Shown piece by piece: positions 1 through 9,529 of a stretch of 41,357 nt of DNA (its first letter is position 1; every line of letters starts with the position of its first letter). Where the stretch lies: assembly GCF_000485595.1 (NCBI RefSeq), contig NW_014577344.1:26968-68324 (forward strand), written 5' to 3'. This DNA is from Priapulus caudatus. Lineage: Eukaryota; Priapulida; Priapulimorpha; Priapulimorphida; Priapulidae. Under the pieces are notes generated by a model that saw only the letters and a list, made by a program, of their open reading frames with translations, searched no databases and had not been told where the DNA came from. A program made the position numbers and the translations under genes.

Positions 1-213
1 TGAACCATGAAACTTTTTATGTAGCGCAATTATAACCTAAATTAGCTGAAAATAACCCTAGAACCTAGAGGCTACTGTTCCTTTAATAATCCTGTTATAA
101 TTAATGTGACCCTACATTTTATGTAATCGAAGTTTCATTGAAACGTTCCAAGTGCCTGTGTCACAGTGTGTGTACTGTAGTGTACTGTAGTTAAGCGATT
201 TTAGCGAGTTCAC
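1..213. other. Unassigned AT-rich sequence
   Basis: I see no gene here. Bases 131-160 (CATTGAAACGTTCCAAGTGC and following) are the inverse of 1105-1135. A larger inverted-repeat element may therefore enclose the hAT-like MITE. Confidence 0.5.
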
Positions 214-1041
214 TAGTGATGTCCTGATGATCGATTATAATCGAAAATCGATCGATTATAGTCTCAAATTCGATAATCGATTAATATTATGAAAAAAAAT
301 AATCGATTATCGGAAATACCAAAACAAACAAACAAGGAACTGTACTCACGATGTGTGAATTGATATGACAAGTAGAGCACAAGTTCTGCAGGGGCCCGTT
401 GTCAGAAACATCGTAAAGTTAATGCTAACTGCTAATGTTAATGCTACGATAACACTTACGACTAATGTTAATGCTACGATAACACTTACGACTAATGTTA
501 ATGCTACGATAACACTTACGACTAATGTTAATGCTACGAGAGTAGCGTTGACAGAAACACATCGTAGCTACGCACAAACTCATGATAACAGGAACTTCAT
601 AATTTCATGTCACAAGGCTGCTGATTGGATGAGAATCGATCACAAAATTCAAATTCATACACATTTATTGTACATCACAGTAATTTATGCATATTATGAT
701 GGCTAACCACATATAAATAATATTTGATGAAAAATGACGTGGTCATGAATTTATTCTGCACAACAAGACAAATTTTTTAATAAAGGCATTTAAACCGTTT
801 CTTTTTAAATTGATTAAATACTGTATAGGAGCAGACATTAATATACATACACAAACCTTCACAGAGTTAATACATGATCATAAAACATGATAATATTGAA
901 TGCTATGTATAATTGTATGTACAAAGTAAGATTAAATTAAATCTATGCTATTATTAACCGATTATCCGATTATAATCGATTATCGATCGGTTAAGGGAAA
1001 CCGATAATCGATTATGAAATTCCAGCCGATTCCCATCACTA
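214..1041. mobile_element. hAT-like non-autonomous element (828 bp)
   Basis: The ends are TAGTGATG (214-221) and CATCACTA (1034-1041), inverted. The flanks are GAGTTCAC (206-213) and GAGTTCTC (1042-1049), an 8-bp duplication with one mismatch. An 8-bp duplication and a TAGTGATG-type end fit the hAT superfamily. Subterminal regions hold clustered ATCGATTA/TAATCGAT palindromes (229-316 and 956-1016), possible transposase-binding repeats. There is no transposase frame. Confidence 0.75.
431..539. repeat. 30-bp minisatellite, about 3.6 units
   Basis: The unit is ACTAATGTTAATGCTACGAT followed by AACACTTACG, repeated at 431-460, 461-490, 491-520 and partially 521-539, with near-perfect identity. 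Because 30 is divisible by three it stays open in the 113-codon frame 365-706, as a repeated NATITLTTNV peptide. I do not believe that frame is a gene. Confidence 0.9.
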
Positions 1042-1099
1042 GAGTTCTCTATGTTTAATATTACGTAGTCAATCAATGCCAAAGTCATTTATTCAGTAC

Positions 1100-1446
1100 C
1101 AAGTATATTAGGCACAGGCACTTGGAACGTCTCAATAAAAAAAATTAATGGTAAATAAACACGAAATGTACCAAAGTCTTAATGTTTCTCTACTCTATTT
1201 CGCCTATAATCACCTGTAAATGCCGGTCAAATGCTCATCTGCAACACAAAAGTACACCGCACGCCCGCCCGCCCTGTGCTGCGTGCACAAACAACATGAA
1301 TAAAAAAATGTAAAGAAGACGTTATCATCCGAAAATCCCTAACAGCGCTACTTTCGATCGATCGCTGTAGTCGTGTTAGACCAATAAATTGTGCCCTAAA
1401 ATTTTTTATATTCTGATGTTATTTTAGGGCCCAATAGCCTTCCATA
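1100..1446. repeat. Inverted copy of the repeat at 3120-3310 and 11465-12080
   Basis: Bases 1120-1250 are the reverse complement of 11940-12070, including the poly-T/ATTGAGACG block and GTACATTTCGTGT. Bases 1385-1446 are the reverse complement of 11465-11530 (GGGCCCTAAAATAACATCAG). This is a dispersed repeat family with no coding content. Confidence 0.75.
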
Positions 1447-2011
1447 GACAAAACCTGTGAATTCTGTCATGCAAAATGCACGACAACCTTTTCAGTATTT
1501 ACGGCTGTGTTACATAGAAAATCAAAGAAATACCTAAAGCCGTCGCTTTATTAACATCTTACCTTCATTACAAAACACTTGTCATGCAGTATTCTCCCCT
1601 TTAATCACGTTTATTTTATTAAAACATCACGACATAAAAATCACGCAAAATTCGCTACACACAAAACTGCCAATCTTGCATTGAACCGCACCGGACAGCG
1701 TCACAGCGATGATTTCATTGGCCGGTGAGAAATGTCGTTGTGGGGTTCAATGTAAGATTGGCAGTTTTGTGTGTAGCAAATTTTGCCGTAGATTTTTATG
1801 TCTGTCGCGACGTTTTTAATAAAAAAACGTGTTAAAATGGAGAATATACCAATACAAAATGTTTTGGTGTAATTAGGTAAGATGATTAATAAACAACGGC
1901 TTGGGTATTTCTTGATTTTCTATGGCTAACTACCGGAGACCGCCACCACTGCCGAACATAGTGAAAGGTTGTCGTGCAGTGTTCTCACGACAGAATTCAC
2001 AAGGTTTTGTC
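1447..2011. mobile_element. Foldback MITE with ~250-bp inverted arms, TA-flanked
   Basis: The left arm 1447-1687 pairs with the right arm 1744-2011: GACAAAACCTGTGAATTCTG against CAGAATTCACAAGGTTTTGTC at the ends, CACAAAACTGCCAATCTTGC against its inverse at the inner edge. TA dinucleotides flank both ends (1445-1446, 2012-2013). TA duplication suggests a Tc1/mariner-type element. The related repeat at 11455-11480 lacks the insert. Confidence 0.75.
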
Positions 2012-2042
2012 TAATCAGGGTTCTCCCAGGAGAAATCAACAG

Positions 2043-2145
2043 CAGGTGGGCGAGGGGAGGGTAGCGGGGGGAGGGGGAGGGGAGGGAATGGGGACGAACT
2101 AAGGGGCTAGGGAGGGCACAGAACTAGGGGGGTCCGGGGGGCGTG
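2043..2145 (+). other. G-run tract, potential G-quadruplex
   Basis: About 100 bases with more than ten runs of three or more G (for example GGGGAGGGTAGCGGGGGGAG). Such density can form G-quadruplexes. No gene or promoter could be tied to it. Confidence 0.55.
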
Positions 2146-2689
2146 TGATTTTTACGTAACGATCCGTAATTAATGCCGTAAAGAATCGCGCACCCAGGAC
2201 ACCGCCCAGCTAGACGGTACGCTGTGGGGTCTTGGTCTATACGAGAGAGGGGCAGTCGAGCCGAGATCGGTGTAGGGCAGTTATGGTCGACCAGGTTAAC
2301 TGTGCATTGTCAGGTTAACTTGTGACTGTCTTCAGGTGCATGCGTGGTACGGTAAAAAATACAGACGCGTCGATGTCCTGGTCGGAACGGCAATCTCTTG
2401 AGCCGATCGGTGTTCTCCGCGCGCTGGCAAACTTTTTGTGGGGAATTTAATATGAACGGGCGGAGGTATTATTACCTAACGGGGCGCGACGATTCCAAAC
2501 GCGGGGGGATTTGTCTACAAACAGTGCGCAGATGACACAAAAAAATCAAAAAGCGCACACCCACGTATTGCGCATGAGATAGGGTAGAACCAATGTACCA
2601 TGGAAGGAACATCAACAGTTGGGCCCCAAAGTAAATACATCATAAATCTTTGAAAAGAAGCACATTTAAATGGTCTAAAAAAAAAAAAT
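2146..2689. other. Unassigned sequence
   Basis: I see no gene, RNA or clear repeat. The region is GC-richer than its surroundings. A frame on the minus strand (2515-2877) has no recognisable product. Confidence 0.4.
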
Positions 2690-4033
2690 AGTCGTGTGTG
2701 CGTGACGTCATTCCCCGGGGCCGAATTGTGCTGTTGCGGGCTCGAAATGGAGCTTCGGCAGGACGGCACGCAACCGACCGGCGAGTTGCGAATGCGCCCG
2801 CCCATTCGAACTCGAGTAAAATAAAGAACATAGGGGTCGAGCTCACCAATCAATTTACATTTCTCATCGGACAGCACCGGACCGAGAGCACATTTCGGTG
2901 CAGGATTTCACCGGAGAATCCATGGCGGAGTAGGTATGCAACAAAGGCCAGCGTTGATACATTCGGAGACAAGTGAACATTTACGTACACATAGATACCA
3001 AATGAAGCTGGTTGGATTGTATTGTGCTTGTGATAAGGTGTGACGAAAGTGAAATGACCTCATTCGAAGCGAATTTTTCAATCGCGCTTTCCTACCTGCT
3101 TCTCTGTATTCTATATTGTTTGGGCACACGCGGGCAGCTCCGGTGTACTTGCGTGTCTGGCAGAGTGAGCATTGGTCACTGGCTCATTACCAGGTGATTA
3201 TAGGCGAATATCTAGTAGAGAAACATTAAGACTTTGGTACATTTCGTGTTTTATTTACCAGTTAATTTTTTTTATTGAGAAGGTCCGAGTGCCGCCTGTG
3301 GCGCGTGCCTACGTCGTTACACCCTACAGCAGATTGGCGTACAACTCAATGATTAACGTTATCGACTGTACACTAAATCTTAAGACACCGCAGTATTCAT
3401 TGTTGTAGTTGCTGCATTCTTCACCTGCACATAACCGAACGGAATCTAGTTCCGCATAATTCGTGTATAGAACAGCCAAAGTTATAACACGTAAAAGGTG
3501 AATTGACAAGATACAACGCAAGAAACAAGACCGAGACCAACCGAAGGCCACTAACCCCGGTATCAGAAAAGTTAGCCAACCAGTCCATAATTGATATTCT
3601 AAATATGGACATTGAAGTACACTTTATTGAGTTATGCTGTGCATCTGTGTGATACACTAAATCTATGTTTAAAATTTAAATATGTATAATCAAGAATAAA
3701 TTTTCAGTTTTGTGTTTACTATATTTCTTTTAGTTTTTAAAGCAGTGGGCGGATACGCAACAGTCGTTTTGATAGCAACTAATAGCGCGTCCCTTCTATA
3801 GCTGTTATGTGGTTACGCATACTAGCCGAGAGAGCTAGATGACAACTCCTGCCATTCTAGGCTAATATACAAAATGAACAGATTAGCTATGTGTTGCGAA
3901 CAGCAATTACTATAAGTTTACTTCTGCTGTATCATTTGTAGCCGTATTGTTGCATCAACGAAAAGCTATAAAGTCAGTGCGCATAGCTCTCGGAATAAGA
4001 TCAAGGTTAAGCATCCCCGGGCGGACGGGCAGC
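2690..4033. repeat. Dispersed non-coding repeat, copy 1 of 11530-12740
   Basis: It aligns with 11530-12740 from GTCGTGTGTGCGTGACGTCA to CCTATACTATAGACC, with frequent small indels on both sides. Part of it is the inverse of 1100-1250. There are no credible genes. Short open frames shift between the copies. Confidence 0.75.
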
Positions 4034-4948
4034 CCTATACTATAGACCTGCGGAATACACTTCTCCGTCCGACATAGGTACACACGTGTACGTTTTTATA
4101 TTTACTGGTGACGGTATATGGGACAGAACGGGGTCCTCATTGCAATATCTTATCGTGAGACTCGCCATGCAAGATTGCTAGATACAGATAATTAACGCCA
4201 GCAACCCAAGAGGATGGTCCCATATATACAAAGAATGAATGAGGTTTAGAGTTTGAACATAATGATTGTATCTAGGGCAAAAGCTGCAGACTGCGATGCG
4301 GCGCCGTACACCGCTATTCGGGCGGTGAAAAACCAACCAGTCTCCCTTCTAGATGGCTTGAGCCACAAAATGTAGAAAACTGATATGTGTATACATTCCA
4401 TTACAATTCGTTATTATACTCTTAAGTCTCAAGATGAATTGTAATTTACAAAGGACCCGCCAAGTCGTATCCAAATTTCCTAATCATTTGCCATTTATAA
4501 AACAAATGCCAATCATGACCAATCACAGCGAAGTCTTGACGAAAGGCCTGGTTCTCGCTTGTACTGTGGCGGCTGCAGGAGGGGCTGGATAGACCTCCAG
4601 TTTCCGCTGATTGGTCTGATTGTTCTGTAAATCTGGTGAATGATCTATAGGAAAAGGGCTGCAAGGAAGTCGGTATTTGCTGCAAAACAATCTTTTAAGA
4701 AGTGAATAACGATTCGAACTGAGAATGTATACACAATGCAGTACATAGGTAAAGCCATGTAGAAGGGAACGGTAGGGTTTTTTTCAGCGCCACATATCGC
4801 CGTCACGGCGCGCATCGCGAGCGCATGGCCTATGTTGCATGCGGATCTCACGGAAATTTCAATGAACCCCGTTCTCGTAACCTCACCAAAACATAAAAGG
4901 TTATGATGGGTACAGAATCTATTCGGTCTAAAACCCCTATACTATAGC
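4034..4948. mobile_element. Large foldback element, copy 1
   Basis: It starts CCTATACTATAGACC and ends CCCCTATACTATAGCC. The arms are inverted copies of each other; for example, the CCCTTCTAGATGGCTT and CAATCAGACC-type segments of the left half appear inverted in the right half. The second copy at 12741-13544 shows the structure more clearly. No transposase frame is visible. Confidence 0.65.
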
Positions 4949-6260
4949 CGGAAGTCCGATAGCACCGACCATAATGCAAAGGGTTAGGTTAAGACGTTAG
5001 GGTTATGGCATATATATGGTTTATAAAGGGCATCATTGGTTATAGTGCACAATATGATTATAGTGGCATCTGGTGGATGTGTCGGCATATTCACGTCGAA
5101 TACGCATCAGCATGTAAGTGGTATGTTCCGGAGCGTAGCCTGGAGGCTTAGGCGACCGTCGGAACGTGTAACCACTGCTGTATTGGAATACAACCTATCA
5201 GTCCTATGCGGGGCCTTCGGTCTAATCGGACCTTCGGTCTCCCACGCGAAAAACTACACGGGAGCGGCGAGCGATTTCGCTCCGTCAGCTTCAAAGCGCT
5301 CTGGTAACAACAATTATCGCAGAGCGATAAAATTTTGGAAGATACTGAGAAAAATCGCTCCCGTGCCGCCCGGCAGCGTTAGAAATTAGGTCCCGACCCC
5401 CGGAGGCCCGAGCCCAACCATCAGTTCTTGGGCAATAACAATAAGTTTATACGGCAGGGTTAATTATATCGTGGGGAAGAGGCACGAAAGAAAAGAATAA
5501 AAAACAGACACAGCAATAACCATAAGCTGGTAACTGAAAAACGCTCACGATTGTAGATACGCTGAACTATTTTTATTCATAAGTAGAAAAAAAGAAGCAA
5601 TGTAAACTGTATATTACTTAAAGAAGAGTCTAGGCACTTGTGAACTGTTGGCGGATTTGCGGCAGCATTGATCCATGCATGGGGGTACCGGTGGACTGGG
5701 AGGAAAAAAACGAAAGTAGAACCTTACCCAGAACTCCTAATGGCAATTCACTAAGAGATTCCAGTACAAAGTCCTTGTTTAACATACTCAAGAGTAACTA
5801 AAAACGTCTCTCTGAAGCTTCGACTTGCTCAGTCGATGTAAACAATAAAGTTGAAGATGAAAAATATAAAGTAAAAAAAAAGTAACTGAAAATAAACCAT
5901 CCATCATTACCATGATTATAATTTTGGATTTCCTGCCTTTGTCAATGTTACCTGACTAATGTGTACTGTGTGATGATAATTGAGATAAGAATGTGATTGG
6001 CTTTCTTAGTCGACGTGAAATGAGATGAAAAAAATGTTGATGCGATATGTAATTGTTGACGATTTCTTAACACTGATAGTCTGATACTGGTGCTGACTGC
6101 GCTGAATGCTATTGACACTGATATTAATTAGCGAGTCAGTGCACGTGCAATTCAAATGATAAATTTGAACAAATCGATGCTATGGAAAACAGTAGCTCTT
6201 GGCGCAATGCTAAAATCAACTCCCTAAAAAAATTACGCGGAGAGCTCTTTTTTTTTTCAT
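4747..6260. repeat. 1,514-bp exact duplicate of 13344-14857
   Basis: The two stretches are identical base for base at an offset of 8,597. Sequence on both sides diverges by indels. The duplicate includes a 117-codon frame (5036-5389) that I cannot assign, and a stem made of ACGGGAGCG and CGCTCCCGT around 5257-5372. I see no supported gene. Confidence 0.93.
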
Positions 6261-6305
6261 ACAAAATCAAAAAAGAGCTCTCGTAAAAAAAAAGTAATTT
6301 TTAGG
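6225..6305. repeat. Strong hairpin (inverted repeat)
   Basis: CTAAAAAAATTAC and GAGAGCTCTTTTTT pair with AAAAAAGAGCTCTC and GTAATTTTTAG around an AT-rich loop. The exact duplication of this locus stops inside the loop at 6260. The same hairpin is at about 14820-14903 in the second copy. Confidence 0.8.
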
Positions 6306-6548
6306 CTGCTTCGGTCTATAGGACTGTAACCCGAACTTGTAATTCAATATTCATAATTATATTCATATGATATTGTACTATTGATTGGTTGAATTTAGAG
6401 TATTATTAAATCACACATTGCAAACAAATGATAAGTAAATAAATATAAGATGTAAAAGTTCAGATAGATAATTACCAATGCCAATGAATTCAAAAAAGCA
6501 TTTCTGACACACTGTCTCAGTGTCTGTCACTGATTTCACTTATTACTT

Positions 6549-6783
6549 ACGCTGAAGGGGTCGTTGTCGTATCAGGTACTACAGATATGTACCCGAGGTA
6601 CATATATGTATACACAAAGTGTACCCTAACCCTAACCCTAAGTTCTAACCCTAGCCCTAACCTTAACCCTAACCCTAACCCTAAACATACCTCATATAAA
6701 AATATAAACATAATACTAAACAACCTAAAACTACCTCGGGTACATATCTGTAGTACCTGATACGACAACGACCCCATCTGCGT
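6549..6783. mobile_element. MITE with ~55-bp inverted ends and internal telomere-like repeats
   Basis: The left end GGGGTCGTTGTCGTATCAGG (6557 onward) and its inverse at 6731-6775 bracket 6618-6688, which consists of CCCTAA units with a few variants. The homology of the ends extends a few bases outward (ACGCTGAA / ATCTGCGT). A noisy copy is at about 15160-15415. Non-coding. Confidence 0.8.
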
Positions 6784-7573
6784 TACTCACGGTTACGGAG
6801 TCCGGGATGGTTTTTGAACATATCATTAGACGTTACACTGTGTAAATTGTATTATTGGTAAAAGGTAATAACACATGGTTAACAACCCACTTCCAATCTA
6901 TACTGTCAGCTTCACTGTGAATGTGTCAGGTGATACTTAAACATACACTAATGCTACTACAATAAGAAGCAGTCGCTATAAAATAGCAAATGAACAGGAT
7001 ACTTGTGCCTGCATTTTTTTAGGTTTACGAAAATGAAATATGAAAACGCTCTTAAAAATTAAGTGCCCGTGTTTACTTGACATAAATTGTTCTAGAACGG
7101 TACCTAATCTTGTCATGTACACAATACATAATGTTGAGATAGGGTACTCGGCAATGGCTCGGGCAAAACCCGGCGCTACGCTAGTGATGTTGACATGTAT
7201 AAACAAATCTAAATTGAAATAAAGATCGGTGGTATATATATTGGTGAAAATGATGTGCGAGTGTTCTATGGCATGTCAGCATTACTATAGATGGTTGGTG
7301 TTACATGAAGAGTTGCAGAACAGTCAAGAAAACATAAAATCCTTGCTTTAAGACTATCATTTGCTATTGTACTGCTAATGTTTAGAGGTAAGGAGTAGTA
7401 AGCCTCCGTTGAAGTATCAAACTGCTGAAGACTTTATAAGTGAAGTTTGCTACATAAACTAGGATAAAAAAGGCAGTACAGGTGAATGGTTCGTTTCCAT
7501 TGCCCCCCCCCCCACTCTTGGTTTAAAAATTGACATCTCGTCAGCCCTAGTTTGGAGCCATGGATTTTGGACG
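6784..7573. other. Unassigned sequence
   Basis: I see no gene. It holds a poly-C run at 7503-7513 and an indel-rich second copy at 15416-16230. Short frames here have no recognisable product. Confidence 0.4.
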
Positions 7574-9264
7574 TTATCGTAAACCCTCACGACATCTATT
7601 TAGTCCTGGCTCAGTTTCCGGATTCTCGACATCTTCGTTATTGACTGGGGCTGCATCAAGGCCAGAATGAGAGGCAGTGAATACGGTCGGCCCCTTGCCA
7701 TCATAAAGCGGTTCGTGGTAAGTGGCAAACAATTCTACACTGGGTCCATACTCCATAGCCTCGCACCAGAAGACCAGATGACTAGGTAGACCATCCTTCA
7801 TAGCTCACTGGCCCCATCTTGTTATGTAGTAGGCAGCTCTCTTTTCTCAGGCTCCTTGGCATGGCTTCTCTGTAGGTGCTCAGCCTTACAACAAACTCAT
7901 ACTTGGTAGCCAGCAGATAACATGGGTCAGCAAGGCCAGTGGCGAGCAACCCCACTGGGTCGCCGGCCTGACTGTCACTCGTACTATCCTCACTACACTC
8001 CCGGCTGGACTATCTATCCTAGTCTCAATGGGTTGGATACAGAGAGTACAGCTTCACATCATGTGGTTCTGTATCGTGCAACCCTGCTTCCTGGCCTGAC
8101 TCTAACTAGTAGCTTCTTCATTATCTTTGCCTGTTCGGCTACTGTACAGCCTAGCCTTATCTGGTTCCGCAGCGGGCAACCCCCCTTTCTGTTCTGACTC
8201 TATCTTGGATTCTAGTACTGTTTCGATTTCATCCGCCTGCCGGCCAGCGGTTAGCTCGTATGTGTGGCTTCTTTCTTAGTTGCGCCAGTCAACGTTTTTC
8301 TCGCCGAACCTTTGAGGCAAGGGAGCATTTGCTCGCTCCTGCAGGATCCGGTTGCCCTGCCACAGTACGTTAGCCACTCCATTATCATCCTCCGTCGGTC
8401 TGGGCGCGCGATTCATTCCACTCGTCTTCCCACTTCTCACCTGCCTCGGCAGCTGCCAGCAGATTCCAATTCTTGTCATCCTGATCCTAGCCGTCGGGTG
8501 GGTTCTCCCCCTCGTACTGCTTTACGTCGTTATTAGATACGATCTTAATCTGCATTTGCGGTCGTTGTTGGATTCAGCGAAGCTTGCCCCTGGCATGCAG
8601 AGTGAAAAACAACCCTCTCCATAAACTTCTCAACTTCTTGTCTCCTCGCAAATAGAAGTACTATGGCTACGCACCCACCTACACAGCAGACTGCTTTATT
8701 TCCCGGTTATAACTCGTCTTTCCCCACTCCGTCGCTTGATTTAAGTGTGTGTGTGCCCTCATGTGCTCCTTGCATAGTGGAGCACACACACAGTCTCATC
8801 ATATTCATTGAGACACTATATCTTCTCGTTGACAGGCGGTAGCTGGTTTAATTAAACCCACCCACATCATCACCTTTTGGCCGAACATCAGCAAGTTCAG
8901 GTTGGCTCTGGTACTCTCTTGCGCTTGCCTTGTAGGGGAGGTGATCAACCCAATTATTCATGTAGTACGATTGGATAACATAGTCAGGCTAGCAGCAAAG
9001 ATGAACTCACCGGTCGACTGTAAATAAGCCAGCAGCGGGACATCGGTTAGCAGCTTCCATAGCTTGCCAAGGGCATCTTTGCACTCGGTCTTCCATGTAA
9101 AGACGTGAACCTTCTTTGTGAGATCGGTGCTCAGCTATGGCATAGTGGCAGAATCCAGTATGAGCTATTGCTAGTGTAGTTGCTGAAGCCAGGGAAACTT
9201 GGCTTTTTTCGCACATTTGAGTTTGTGAATGGGTAGGTGGGAACTTTATCAACAGCACTCTCAT
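7574..9264 (-). other. Region with unassigned minus-strand open frames
   Basis: Two minus-strand frames look more protein-like than their surroundings. The 9264-9007 frame starts MRVLLIKFPPTHSQ and runs to CGACCG followed by GTGAGT, a consensus donor, at about 9012. The 7801-7574 frame starts MKDGLPSHLVFWCEAMEYGP and ends in a stop. They could be exons of a gene on the opposite strand from ERCC2 or remnants of a mobile element. I recognise no domain and cannot build a complete model. Both are broken by indels in the other copies (about 16200-17970 and 18804-19680). Confidence 0.3.
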
Positions 9265-9429
9265 TTATAAGAAATGATCAGGTGGATCGATAAGCATATC
9301 GAAATAAATGTACACACTGTGTGGTTATAGTATTATACAGCAATGTCATATATTGTTTTAGACTTGCAAGTTGCACTGGCATCAACAACATAAAATGAAA
9401 CGGTGATTCTACTGTCTCTTTTATTGCAG

Positions 9430-9529
9430 GCTGAACATTGATGGACTGCTTGTGTGGTTTCCATATGACTACATATATCCAGAGCAGTACTCTTACATGG
9501 TAGAGCTCAAGAGGACACTTGATGCCAAG
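9430..9529 (+). CDS. ERCC2: ERCC2 exon E2 (residues 2/3-35)
   Basis: The exon starts after TTATTGCAG and ends before a GT donor. The first base completes codon 2, then 33 codons beginning [19 protein letters not shown], the highly conserved N-terminal XPD segment that precedes motif I. The phase implies an upstream first exon ending ATGAA. This is the clean copy. Damaged copies lie at 18157-18254 and about 19843-19950. Confidence 0.96.

Noticed and set aside
422-540. CRISPR-like array
   Set aside because: Repeats are directly tandem with no unique spacers, and the DNA is eukaryotic.
365-706. 113-codon frame with a repeated peptide
   Set aside because: It lies in a hAT-like MITE, and its openness comes from a 30-bp tandem repeat.
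5036-5389. 117-codon open frame, present identically at 13633-13986
   Set aside because: The two copies are one exact duplication, so identity is not conservation. The translation has no recognisable domain, and its second half contains inverted repeats typical of non-coding elements.
6618-6688. A chromosome end
   Set aside because: The telomere-like array is short, degenerate, and enclosed by inverted ends of a MITE.
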